Of a DNA stretch of 38,996 bases, positions 1-7,821 are shown piece after piece. Origin of the DNA: Acidobacteriota bacterium. GTDB lineage: Bacteria; Acidobacteriota; Holophagae; Acanthopleuribacterales; Acanthopleuribacteraceae. The translations under genes and the position numbers were made by a program. The DNA lies in contig JASJCB010000098.1 of the NCBI GenBank assembly GCA_030066195.1, forward strand, positions 1 to 38,996, read 5' to 3'. The notes under the pieces were generated by a model, which did not search any database, was not told where the DNA came from, and saw only the letters and a program-made list of their open reading frames with translations. Within the stretch, counting starts at the first letter, position 1. Every line of letters begins with the position of its first letter.

Positions 1-604
1 GTGCTTATCGATGGGCATGGGTCACCTCTCATGATAGTTTCCCATTTAACCTCCCATGGACCAGGGTCAAATGTCCAGCACTTTTTCTCATATCACCGCC
101 CCCACTTTCAATTACACCCTCTTAAGTCGATTGCACACCTGCGCAATGGAGTCAATCCGGTGTCTTAAGTCGATTGCACACCTGCGCAATGACGTCAAGC
201 CGGCGTCTTGGGTCGATTGCACACGTGCGCAATGGCGTCAAGCCGGCGGCTTAAGTCAATTGCACACGTGTGCAATGGTGTCAAGCCGGTGTCTTGAGTC
301 GATTGCACACCTGCGCAATCGACTCAAGCAATCGGCTGAAGTCGGTTGCACACCTTCGCAATCGTCTTCAGAAAGCAGGTCGGAGGTATTGCAGCACTTT
401 GCCGGCCGATAAAGTCGGTCTGTCGACGCAAAGGCGCACCCTCGCCGGATCACTAACGTCATGATTTGCCTTTTTGGTTTTATTTTTCAACGATTTGTAC
501 TTGAGAACGACGAAGTCCTGTCGGGTTGACAAGCCGATACGCCTTCAACGATCTACAAGTGTTATACTGATGCATGATAGTTTGCCGCTGTAGGAGGTTC
601 ACCC
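1..604. other. Intergenic region with tandem palindrome array
   Basis: I find no credible gene here. Short open frames through the repeats are fortuitous, because the 43-bp period shifts the frame at every unit. The region holds the palindrome array at 130-362 and the leader of the alcohol dehydrogenase gene, including a possible -10 (TATACT, 563-568) and a ribosome binding site (AGGAGG, 592-597). A TTGACA at 526-531 lies too far (31 bp) from that -10 to form a normal promoter with it. Confidence 0.7.
130..362. repeat. Six-unit tandem palindrome array, period 43 bp
   Basis: Six copies of an 18-bp near-palindrome (consensus ATTGCACACSTGYGCAAT) start at 130, 173, 216, 259, 302 and 345, exactly 43 bp apart. 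The copy at 259-276 is a perfect palindrome. The copy at 302-319 is extended by matching flanks into a 36-bp inverted repeat (293-328). The 25-bp intervals are also conserved (GTCAAGCCGG followed by TCTTAAGTC-like sequence), so these are not CRISPR spacers. The last unit is the most diverged, as is common at an array edge. It could be a multi-site operator, a protein-binding array or a string of RNA hairpins; the function is unknown. Confidence 0.9.
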
Positions 605-1633
605 ATGAAAGCCATGGTTTTGAACAAGCTCGGCAGCATTCTGGAGTATCCCGAGCCTCTGGCTGTAACCAACCTGTCCGATCCTCGTCCGGCGCCCGGA
701 GAAATCCTGGTCAAGGTCTCCGTTTGCGGCGTTTGCCATACGGAGTTGGATGAAATCGAGGGTCGTACTCCCCCACCCCGCCTGCCCGTTATCCCCGGCC
801 ATCAGATCGTCGGCCGGGTGGAAGACGTGGGCGTCGACACAAGCCGTTTCCAAACCGGCGATCGCGTGGGCGTGGCCTGGATTCATTCCGCCTGCGGCTC
901 CTGTTCATTCTGCCGGTCGGATCGGGAAAACCTGTGCCCGGAATTCCGCGCAACCGGACGCGATGCCCACGGCGGTTACGCCCAATTCATGACCGTACCC
1001 CAGGCCTTTGCCTATCCCATTCCCAAGTTCTTCCAGGATGCCGATGCCGCTCCCCTGCTCTGTGCCGGCGCGATCGGTTATCGGTCCCTGCGCTTGACCG
1101 GTCTTTGCGACGGGCAGAACCTGGGTCTGACCGGTTTCGGCGGGTCGGCGCACCTGGTGCTGAAAATGGTCCGACATCGCTTTCCCAATACCCGCGTTTT
1201 CGTGTTCGCCAGGACTGAACAAACCAGGGCTTTTGCCCTTGAATTGGGTGCGGCCTGGGCCGGCGAAACCGAGGCAGAGACGCCGGTCAAGTTGGACAGT
1301 GTTATCGATACCACCCCCGCATGGAAGCCGGTGGTGGAAGCCCTTAAGAACCTGGCCCCCGGCGGCAGATTGGTGATCAACGCCATCGGCAAGGAAACCG
1401 GCGATAAAGACTACCTGCTTAAGGTAAACTACCCCGCCCACCTGTGGATGGAAAAGGAAATAAAAAGCGTTGCCAATGTAAGCCGGCGCGACGTGAGCGA
1501 ATTCCTGGAACTGGCCGCCGAAATGGAGCTGAGTCCGCACATTCAGGAATACGATTTGAGCGATGCCAACCGCGCCCTGTTCGAATTGAAGACCCAAAGC
1601 GTTCAAGGCGCCAAGGTGTTGCGCGTCTCCTGA
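605..1633 (+). CDS. Zinc-dependent alcohol dehydrogenase
   Basis: 342-aa medium-chain dehydrogenase that should oxidise alcohols or reduce aldehydes with NAD(P). The N-terminal GroES-like domain carries the catalytic zinc site: C44 and H45 in CGVCHTE, and H66 in PGHQIVGRV, where Q replaces the more common E. The structural zinc cysteines are C97, C100, C103 and C111, followed by ATGRDAHGGYA, typical of the AdhA-like subgroup. The C-terminal half has a Rossmann fold with a glycine-rich GLTGFGGSAH turn near residue 178. The length is normal for the family. The start is supported by AGGAGG seven bases upstream. It appears monocistronic, downstream of the 43-bp palindrome array, which may regulate it (inference). 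The substrate cannot be told from sequence. Confidence 0.93.
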   Translation: MKAMVLNKLGSILEYPEPLAVTNLSDPRPAPGEILVKVSVCGVCHTELDEIEGRTPPPRLPVIPGHQIVGRVEDVGVDTSRFQTGDRVGVAWIHSACGSCSFCRSDRENLCPEFRATGRDAHGGYAQFMTVPQAFAYPIPKFFQDADAAPLLCAGAIGYRSLRLTGLCDGQNLGLTGFGGSAHLVLKMVRHRFPNTRVFVFARTEQTRAFALELGAAWAGETEAETPVKLDSVIDTTPAWKPVVEALKNLAPGGRLVINAIGKETGDKDYLLKVNYPAHLWMEKEIKSVANVSRRDVSEFLELAAEMELSPHIQEYDLSDANRALFELKTQSVQGAKVLRVS

Positions 1634-1882
1634 ATTTCTCAGGTTCCGTTCTCCCTTTATTGATCGACGATTCGATTTTGCCTATACCTTATTGACCGAC
1701 GAAGAAGGTGACAACCGTGTGGTGCGTTACCGTCATTCCCTGAGCTGACAGGAACGGTATTTTAACCGATGTAACTGGTTTCACATACGGTACGGTTTCA
1801 ACCAACTTGGCGGTTGTGCTAAGATAATCCAGCTGAATGATCGATAGGATTTTTTTCAGTATGATCACAGGAGGATATAATC

Positions 1883-2044
1883 ATGAAGAAACTCTCTTTG
1901 AACGACCTGAAAGTGAAGAGCTTCCGCACCTCGGAAATCAAAGCCGGTGCACTTCAAATCGAACAAATCGAAAAAACCTTCGAGCCCACTCCCGGCACCC
2001 GCTGCTACCACTGCCCTCCGGCAACCATTGACGGCTGTTTCTAA
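1883..2044 (+). CDS. Orphan RiPP precursor, class I lanthipeptide (pinensin-like)
   Basis: A 53-aa peptide starting MKKLSLNDLKVKSF and ending in a Cys-rich tail (TRCYHCPPATIDGCF). The N-terminal block matches the leader style of pinensin-like and other class I lanthipeptide precursors (K-L-x-L-N-D-L-x-V-x-S-F). The candidate core holds three Cys (41, 44, 52) and three Thr (36, 39, 48), enough for lanthionine-type rings. The acidic linker (EQIEKTFE) fits a leader/core boundary. GGAGG at 1870-1874 lies eight bases before the ATG, and a strong terminator follows at 2101-2150, so this is an autonomous transcription unit. No dehydratase, cyclase, protease or exporter is adjacent, so any maturation enzymes must be elsewhere. 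The leader resemblance is clear; modification is inferred. Confidence 0.75.
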   Translation: MKKLSLNDLKVKSFRTSEIKAGALQIEQIEKTFEPTPGTRCYHCPPATIDGCF

Positions 2045-2100
2045 ATCCTTTCAATAGGCCCCACCGCCGAAAGCCGGTGTTTGCTTTGCTAAGCGATCAT

Positions 2101-2154
2101 CCTCGGGCGCTCATGCAGCCTTGAAGCGTGCGCGCCCGAGGAGACTCTTTTTAT
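2101..2154 (+). terminator. Rho-independent terminator after the RiPP precursor
   Basis: The 10-bp stem CCTCGGGCGC (2101-2110) pairs perfectly with GCGCCCGAGG (2132-2141). It is followed by AGACTC and a T-rich run on the plus strand. On the minus strand there is no T-run after the stem, so it mainly serves the 53-aa precursor. Confidence 0.8.
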
Positions 2155-2155
2155 T

Positions 2156-3946
2156 TCAGCCGATCTTTTCCGATAATTCCGTCCACCGATCATAAAGGCG
2201 CTCCACCTCCGCCTGAGCCTTGTGCAGCGCATCATGCGCGGCAATCAGGGCGGCCCCGTCACTGGCGATGGCCGGGTCGTTTGCGGCCTCCTGACATCGT
2301 TCCAGTTCTTCCTCGGCGGCCAAAATGGTTTCTTCCATGGTGTCGAATTCCAGCTGTTCCTTGTAGCTCAGTTTTTTGCTCTGCTTTTTGGGGCGCGGCT
2401 TTTCGTTCGGGACAGTTTTCTTTTTCGTCGATTTGGGGAGCAGGCTCTGTTCCCACTGCTCATAGCCGCCGTAGTTGAAGCAATTCCCCATGCCGTCCAG
2501 TCCGATAAACCGGTTGCAGACACGTTCCAGCATATAGCGGTCGTGAGTTACAAGAACCAAAGCGCCGGGGAAATCGATCAGGCTTTCCTCCAGAATCTCC
2601 AGGGTGGGGATGTCGAGGTCGTTGGTCGGCTCGTCCAGAACCAGAATATCGGCTTGTTGCAGCATCAGCCTGGCGATCAAAACACGCGCCTGCTCGCCGC
2701 CGGAGAGCGTTCCCACGGGCAGCGGCAACTGGTCGACATTGAAGCGAAAACGCTTGGCCCAGGCAATCACGTGAATGCTCTGCCCGCGATAGAGAACGCT
2801 GTCGCCCTTCTCGGAAAGAGCCAGGCGCAGGGGATCTTGCGGGTTTAGCTGTTGCCGGATCTGATCGAAGTAGACGCATCTCAGGTCGGGCGCATGGCGC
2901 ACGGTGCCGTCGTCCGGCACAAGATCGCCCAGAATAAGTCTCAGCAGGGTGGTTTTTCCGCTGCCGTTGACACCCAACAAGCCGGTGCGATTGCCCGGGG
3001 ACAACACCAGGTCCAGATCCTTGACAATCAGCTTTTCGCCGTAGGATTTGGTCAGTCCCTTGACCTCGATCAACTTTTTTGTTTTTCGTTCCGAGGCGCT
3101 AAACGCAATCCTGGTTTTCCGCTCCCGGGCTCTGCTGCTGACCTGTTCCAATTCATTCATCAACTCGTAGGCGGCATCCACCCGAAAGCGGGCCTTGGTG
3201 GTGCGGGCCTTCGGTTGCCTGCTGAGCCACTCGGACTCGCGACGGGCCTTGTTGGCAAGGGCCTCCCGATAGGTTTCCTGCTGTTGTAGAAAGGCGGCGC
3301 GCTCCTCGTGGAAACGTCGGTAACCGCCCTTCACGGTCAGGCAACCGTCGGGGAAGATACGGTTGACCTCGGTAACGTGCCGAGCACTTCGCTCCAGGAA
3401 GATCCGGTCGTGAGTGACCAACACCCAGGCCCAGGGCGCATTTTTCATGAGGTCTTCCAGCCAAAGCACGCCGCGGGTGTCCAGGTGGTTGGTGGGTTCA
3501 TCCAACAGCACCAGGTCGGGATTCCCTAAAATGCCGCAAGCCAGGGTGAGCCGTTTGCGCCAACCACCGGATAGATTACCCAGCTTGACCTCCGGGTCGG
3601 TAAAGCCTACGCGACCCAAGGCCACATGCGCCTCTGCATCGAGATCCTCAGGTGCAACGCCGCCGGAAGCCCCGGCATCGCGGACGATTTGCAAGGCGGA
3701 TTGTTCGCCGTCAAATTCGGCCATTTGAGGCACGTAGGAAACCTTCAAACCCTTGCGAGGAACGATATCCCCTTCATCGGGTCTTTCCATCCCGGCCAAC
3801 ATCTTCAAAAGGGTGGATTTACCCGCGCCGTTGGGACCGATGATCCCGATGCGGTCCTCGGCGGATACGGTGAAGTTGAAACCTTCGAAGAGGGTATCGA
3901 GCCCGAACGATTTGCTGATTTCGCGACAACGCAAAAGTACCGACAT
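2156..3946 (-). CDS. uup: ABC-F family ATPase, Uup type
   Basis: 596-aa soluble protein with two ABC ATPase domains and no membrane segments, so it acts on the ribosome or translation rather than in transport. Domain 1 has Walker A GPNGAGKST (about 37-45), signature LSGGWRKR and DEPTNHLD. Domain 2 has Walker A GVNGSGKTT, signature LSGGEQAR and DEPTNDLD. A basic linker (KKKTVPNEKPRPKKQSKK) leads into a C-terminal coiled coil (about 525-596), the DNA-binding-type tail that marks Uup among ABC-F proteins. The length is close to that of E. coli Uup. No strong ribosome binding site precedes the start. It is convergent with the RiPP precursor unit. Confidence 0.9.
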   Translation of the reverse strand: MSVLLRCREISKSFGLDTLFEGFNFTVSAEDRIGIIGPNGAGKSTLLKMLAGMERPDEGDIVPRKGLKVSYVPQMAEFDGEQSALQIVRDAGASGGVAPEDLDAEAHVALGRVGFTDPEVKLGNLSGGWRKRLTLACGILGNPDLVLLDEPTNHLDTRGVLWLEDLMKNAPWAWVLVTHDRIFLERSARHVTEVNRIFPDGCLTVKGGYRRFHEERAAFLQQQETYREALANKARRESEWLSRQPKARTTKARFRVDAAYELMNELEQVSSRARERKTRIAFSASERKTKKLIEVKGLTKSYGEKLIVKDLDLVLSPGNRTGLLGVNGSGKTTLLRLILGDLVPDDGTVRHAPDLRCVYFDQIRQQLNPQDPLRLALSEKGDSVLYRGQSIHVIAWAKRFRFNVDQLPLPVGTLSGGEQARVLIARLMLQQADILVLDEPTNDLDIPTLEILEESLIDFPGALVLVTHDRYMLERVCNRFIGLDGMGNCFNYGGYEQWEQSLLPKSTKKKTVPNEKPRPKKQSKKLSYKEQLEFDTMEETILAAEEELERCQEAANDPAIASDGAALIAAHDALHKAQAEVERLYDRWTELSEKIG

Positions 3947-4219
3947 GGCCGCGATTAAAGCACAGCTGAAGACGATTCACAACCATAGGAGGTAAGCAAT
4001 GCGCTGAAGGCAGCATTCAGCTGCGAACATATTGAACTCGGGTTGAATTGTGGCGATTTCCTTTAGACTTTGCTCGGAGAAATGGGCCGGGCCCATGCCT
4101 TCTGAGTGCCGGCCGGGGCATTTGGCAATACTCCGGACCTTTGGATTCCGTACACTCTATGAACCCGGATTCAGGTGTTTTGCGACTTCATTTCCGGCTG
4201 AATCGTTAAAGGAGGTTCC

Positions 4220-4924
4220 ATGCAAGCGGTGCTTGAAGTTTCGGAGGTTACCAAGATCTATCGAGGCGAAAGTCATGATGTGCGTGTTTTGGACGGCGTC
4301 AATTTCAACATGGACGCCGGTGAATCGATTGCCGTGGTCGGACCCTCCGGAAGCGGGAAGACCACCTTACTCAGCATTTGCGCCGGTTTGGACCTGCCCA
4401 CCAGCGGCTCCATCCAATTGTTGGGAGAAGATCTGACCTCCCTGAATGAGGACGGTAGGGCGCGGCTGCGGAACGAAAAAGTAGGTTTTATCTTCCAGTC
4501 GTTTCACCTGATGCCCAGCCTGAACGCGCTGGAAAACGTGATGCTGCCGCTGGAACTGTTGGGCGGAGCCGGCGCGGAACGGGAGGCAACGCGCCTGTTG
4601 GAAGAGGTGGGCCTGGGGGATCGTCTGGATCACTATCCCTCTCAGCTGTCCGGCGGCGAACAACAGCGCGTGGCCATTGCCCGCGCCTTTATCAACAGAC
4701 CCAATATTCTTTTTGCCGATGAGCCCACGGGTAACCTGGATCGGGAAACTTCCTCGCGTATCACCGACCTCTTGTTTGCTCTAAACCGGGACAAGGGCAC
4801 GACCTTGTTATTGATTACACACGACGAGGCTCTGGCCGACATGACCGGCCGCGTCTTCCACATGGACGGGGGAAGAGTCAAAGCTTCAATTCCCAAGCCT
4901 CAAACCTCAAGTAGTTTGTCTTAG
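4220..4924 (+). CDS. LolD/YbbA-like ABC transporter ATP-binding protein
   Basis: 234-aa single ABC ATPase of the LolD/MacB/YbbA group. Walker A is GPSGSGKTT (41-49), the Q-loop lies in GFIFQSFHLMPSLNALENVMLPLEL (here split: GFIFQSFHLMPSLNA then LENVMLPLEL), the signature is LSGGEQQRVAIARA, and Walker B runs into DEPTGNLD. The F-Q-x-F-x-L-M-P-x-L-x-A-L-E-N-V pattern is typical of ATPases serving FtsX-type permeases in lipoprotein release or efflux. AAAGGAGG lies just before the ATG. No permease is adjacent; the next gene, 97 bp on, is gcvT. The partner must be encoded elsewhere, so the exact substrate is open. Confidence 0.9.
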   Translation: MQAVLEVSEVTKIYRGESHDVRVLDGVNFNMDAGESIAVVGPSGSGKTTLLSICAGLDLPTSGSIQLLGEDLTSLNEDGRARLRNEKVGFIFQSFHLMPSLNALENVMLPLELLGGAGAEREATRLLEEVGLGDRLDHYPSQLSGGEQQRVAIARAFINRPNILFADEPTGNLDRETSSRITDLLFALNRDKGTTLLLITHDEALADMTGRVFHMDGGRVKASIPKPQTSSSLS

Positions 4925-5021
4925 AGTACAAGCTGATATATCTGTCCTTTTTCAGGTTGAGCTTATGCACCATTGGCTTTACAATGCAGTCTTGGCTTGT
5001 GAAGAAAGATAGGAGCACGAG

Positions 5022-6125
5022 ATGAACGATTCCCTGAAGAGGACGCCCCTGGTTGACGAGCATGTCAAACTGGGCGCGCGTATGGTTGATTTCGGCGGTT
5101 GGTACATGCCGGTACAGTACTCCGGCCTTGTGGAAGAGCACACCACGGTTCGTCAAAAGGTGGGCCTCTTCGATGTCTCCCACATGGGCGAAATTCGCGT
5201 AACCGGGACCGAAGCCGAGGCCTTTCTGGATTACATCACCGTGAACGACGTTACCAAACTCACGGACGGGCAGGCACACTACACCGTGCTCCCCAACGAA
5301 AACGGCGGTATTATCGACGACCTTTTGATCTACCGTTTCTCCCGGGAAAACTACCTGTTGGTGGTCAACGCTTCCACCCAGGACAACGACCTCGCTTGGA
5401 TTCAGAAGCACGCTGCCGACTTCAAGGTAACCGTGGTTTCCGAGTCGGACCAAACCGGTCAGATCGCCGTTCAAGGTCCCCTGGCCCAGCAGGTTTTACA
5501 GCGCTTGACACCCGCGGACCTGACCGAGGTCGCCTATTACCACTTCACCGAAACTCGGGTAGACGACATCCCCGCCCTGGTTTCCCGCACCGGTTACACG
5601 GGTGAAGACGGTTTCGAATGTTATGTTCCGGCTGAAGAAACTGTCCGCCTATGGCGTCGTCTCCTGGAAGAAGGTAAGGACGAGGGCATTCAACCGGCAG
5701 GCCTGGGCGCACGGGATACACTGCGTCTGGAAGCGCGCATGCACCTGTACGGCAACGATATGAACGACACCATCACCCCGTTGGAAGCCGGATTGGGCTG
5801 GGTTACCAAGCTCAAGAAAGCCTCCGACTTCGTGGGCAAGGCCGCGTTGGTCGCGCAGAAAAAGGAAAAAGTGAAGCGCAAACTGGTGGGCTTCGAGATG
5901 GTGGATCGCGGTATCGCCCGGCACGATTACCCCGTGGTGGACGGTGAAGGAAATCAGATCGGCGTGGTCACCAGCGGCACACATGCTCCTACTCTGAAGA
6001 AGGCAATCGGCCTTGCCTATGTTCCCAGCGAAATGAGTAAACCGGAAACCGCCATTCATATTAAAATACGTAATAAGGTTGCTGCGGCCCGCGTGGTTAA
6101 GGGCCCTTTCTACAAGCGGTCCTGA
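5022..6125 (+). CDS. gcvT: Glycine cleavage system aminomethyltransferase (T protein)
   Basis: 367-aa T protein. It transfers the methylene group from the aminomethyl-lipoyl H protein to tetrahydrofolate and releases ammonia. Family hallmarks in order: the N-terminal TPLVDEHVKLGARMVDFGGW, GLFDVSHMGE, the folate-site NENGGIIDDLLIYR with the catalytic Asp pair near 99-100, SRTGYTGEDGFE, GLGARDTLRLEARM, and the C-terminal SGTHAPTLKKAIGLAYV. The length is standard. AGGAG lies before the ATG. It forms a pair with gcvH 30 bp downstream. No gcvP follows. Confidence 0.97.
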   Translation: MNDSLKRTPLVDEHVKLGARMVDFGGWYMPVQYSGLVEEHTTVRQKVGLFDVSHMGEIRVTGTEAEAFLDYITVNDVTKLTDGQAHYTVLPNENGGIIDDLLIYRFSRENYLLVVNASTQDNDLAWIQKHAADFKVTVVSESDQTGQIAVQGPLAQQVLQRLTPADLTEVAYYHFTETRVDDIPALVSRTGYTGEDGFECYVPAEETVRLWRRLLEEGKDEGIQPAGLGARDTLRLEARMHLYGNDMNDTITPLEAGLGWVTKLKKASDFVGKAALVAQKKEKVKRKLVGFEMVDRGIARHDYPVVDGEGNQIGVVTSGTHAPTLKKAIGLAYVPSEMSKPETAIHIKIRNKVAAARVVKGPFYKRS

Positions 6126-6155
6126 ATTCCGCAAAACCCCCAGGAGGAAAGATCG

Positions 6156-6539
6156 ATGAGTGATTACCTTTACACTAAAGAGCATGAATGGATCCTGAAC
6201 GACACGGACGGCGCCGTCATCGGCATCACCCATCACGCCCAGGAGCAACTCGGCGAGATCGTTTATGTAGAATTGCCGGAAGTGGGCGATTCTTTCGAAT
6301 CGGGCGACGAGTTCGGCAGCGTGGAGTCCGTAAAAGCGGTGGCCGAAGTGTTTATGCCCGTCGCCGGTGAAGTCATCGAAATCAACGGCCTGTTGGATGA
6401 GCACCCCGAGATGGTGAACAACAATCCTGAGGAGTCCGGCTGGTTGGTCAAGATCAAGTTGGCCGACGGTGCTGACTTGAGCGGCCTGATGAGCAAGGAA
6501 CAATACGATCAATTCGTGGCCGAAGAGCAAGGTTCTTAA
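6156..6539 (+). CDS. gcvH: Glycine cleavage system H protein
   Basis: 127-aa lipoyl carrier that shuttles the aminomethyl intermediate between the P, T and L proteins. The lipoylated lysine is K60 in ESVKAVAEV, in the expected beta-hairpin. The N-terminal YTKEHEW and the GITHHAQEQLGEIVYVELPEVG stretch (motifs GITHHAQEQLG and VYVELPEVG) are diagnostic. The ribosome binding site is AGGAGG. It lies directly after gcvT and is closed by a terminator at 6545-6570, so gcvTH form a short unit. The glycine decarboxylase (P protein) is not in this window. Confidence 0.97.
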   Translation: MSDYLYTKEHEWILNDTDGAVIGITHHAQEQLGEIVYVELPEVGDSFESGDEFGSVESVKAVAEVFMPVAGEVIEINGLLDEHPEMVNNNPEESGWLVKIKLADGADLSGLMSKEQYDQFVAEEQGS

Positions 6540-6544
6540 GCTAC

Positions 6545-6570
6545 GGGCGGGCCGTGCCGTCCGCCCTTTT
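6545..6570 (+). terminator. Terminator after gcvH
   Basis: GGGCGG (6545-6550) pairs with CCGCCC (6561-6566) and is followed by TTTT, six bases after the gcvH stop. Confidence 0.7.
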
Positions 6571-6724
6571 CAATTCGTTTTCGATCGGTCCTATGTGCCC
6601 TCTTTTCAAGATTTTTTTGGATTTAGTAGCCTCGCCGTATTACAATAGCGGGGTTTTGTGTGGCAGTTTCGTCCTGTAGCGGGCCGTGCCCAACTTTTTT
6701 CAATTCGGGAGCTAATGCGTCAGA

Positions 6725-7324
6725 ATGGCTGCAACCTCACCCACCGATGAGGAAATCATCGCCCAAATCAAGGACGGCTCCGTCGAACTTTTCGAAGTTA
6801 TCGTCAGCAGGTACCAGAAGAAACTGATCAACTACATCTACCGCATGATCAGTGATTTCGACTCTGCCATGGAACTGTGCCAGGAAGTCTTTATCAAGGT
6901 ATTCAACTCCTTGGATAAATACAATCCCAGTTTCAAATTCACGACCTGGATCCACCGCATCGCCTCCAATGCGACGATCGACTGGATGCGCAAAAAGAAA
7001 ATCGATGCGTTTTCCCTTGACGGCAACGATGATGACGACAGCCCGTCATTGAAACAGCAAATCCCCTCCAAGGATCTGAACCCCTTACAAACCCTGGAAA
7101 TGAGCCAGCTAAAAGGTAGAATAGAAAGTGCGATTGAAGAGTTGCCCTTTATCTACAAACAACTGATCATCCTGCGTCATATCAACGAGCTCAGTTACGA
7201 GGAAATCGCGAACACGGTTGAGCTGCCCCTGGGCACGGTCAAAAACCGAATCTTCCGCGGTCGCGAGATGCTGAAAGCGAAACTGACCTCCGAGATGAAA
7301 AGAGAGGCCCGGTATGGCAAATGA
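6725..7324 (+). CDS. ECF-type RNA polymerase sigma factor
   Basis: 199-aa sigma-70 family protein with regions 2 and 4 only. Region 2 covers about 23-92 (YQKKLINYIYRM, ELCQEVFIKVF, FTTWIHRIASNATIDWMRKK with key W and RIA residues). After an acidic linker, region 4 covers about 128-190 (IEELPFIYKQLIILRH, LSYEEIANTVELPLGTVKNRIFRGREML, split here into LSYEEIANTVELP and LGTVKNRIFRGREML), a helix-turn-helix for the -35 element. An in-frame stop just upstream fixes the start near 6725. The ribosome binding site is weak. The gene end overlaps the next gene (ATGGCAAATGA), which suggests translational coupling to a membrane partner, the usual place for an anti-sigma factor. Confidence 0.93.
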   Translation: MAATSPTDEEIIAQIKDGSVELFEVIVSRYQKKLINYIYRMISDFDSAMELCQEVFIKVFNSLDKYNPSFKFTTWIHRIASNATIDWMRKKKIDAFSLDGNDDDDSPSLKQQIPSKDLNPLQTLEMSQLKGRIESAIEELPFIYKQLIILRHINELSYEEIANTVELPLGTVKNRIFRGREMLKAKLTSEMKREARYGK

Positions 7325-7814
7325 TCCCGCCGGAAAGGATCCCATCGATCCCATGCTCGACAATCAAACCGATGAGGACGTCCCCGAGGACCCCTTTCTC
7401 ACTGAAACCTTGAGTAACCTGTCCGACATACGGGTGCCCTCGGAGTTTCTGCCAAACGTGATGTTCCAGGTGTACGAACGCCACCACAGGGACCGGCTCA
7501 GTTGGCCGCAGGTGATGCTGATCAGTTTTATATTGATTGTTGTAAGCACCGGCTTTTTTGCCTGGGATGTGTTGGATTATATGAAGGCGGAAGGCCTCAG
7601 CGGCTTCGGCACCGCGCTGGATCGGAAGCTGGACCTGGTGTTAAACAGGTTCGAGGGGTTTTTATCCGCCGCGGGCAGCGTGGTCAGCGCCGGCTGGCAA
7701 CTGCTGAGCGGGCTGTTCTCCGAAACGCCGATTACGGTGCAGTTGGGTATCTTGGGCCTGCTGCTGATCATGATCTGGCTGATCAAAAAAGCGATGGCGC
7801 AATTGGTGCCGTGA
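7314..7814 (+). CDS. Membrane protein, candidate anti-sigma partner
   Basis: 166-aa protein with an acidic N-terminal cytoplasmic stretch (1-60) including VPSEFLPNVMFQVYERHHR, a transmembrane helix (about 65-87), a central loop with an amphipathic part, and a second helix (about 140-160). It overlaps the sigma gene by 11 bp and is followed 7 bp later by the bactofilin-like gene. Position and topology fit an anti-sigma factor. However, I see no HxxxCxxC zinc motif of the classical ZAS domain, so this role is inferred from context only. I do not recognise a named family. Confidence 0.75.
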   Translation: MANDPAGKDPIDPMLDNQTDEDVPEDPFLTETLSNLSDIRVPSEFLPNVMFQVYERHHRDRLSWPQVMLISFILIVVSTGFFAWDVLDYMKAEGLSGFGTALDRKLDLVLNRFEGFLSAAGSVVSAGWQLLSGLFSETPITVQLGILGLLLIMIWLIKKAMAQLVP

Positions 7815-7821
7815 GGAAACT

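Noticed and set aside
130..362. CRISPR array
   Set aside because: The intervals between palindromes are conserved, not unique spacers, and the unit of 18 bp plus 25 bp has none of the usual spacer diversity. No cas gene is nearby.
526..568. TTGACA plus TATACT promoter for the alcohol dehydrogenase
   Set aside because: Spacing of 31 bp is far outside the 16-19 bp range; only the -10-like element may be real.
905..1606. 233-aa minus-strand frame antisense to the alcohol dehydrogenase
   Set aside because: A shadow of a clear gene with all zinc ligands intact on the plus strand.
1634..1744. Open tail reading FAYTLLTDEEGDNRVVRYRH
   Set aside because: It looks coding-like but has no start codon or ribosome binding site and overlaps the end of the alcohol dehydrogenase in another frame. 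It may be a gene remnant, but support is too weak.
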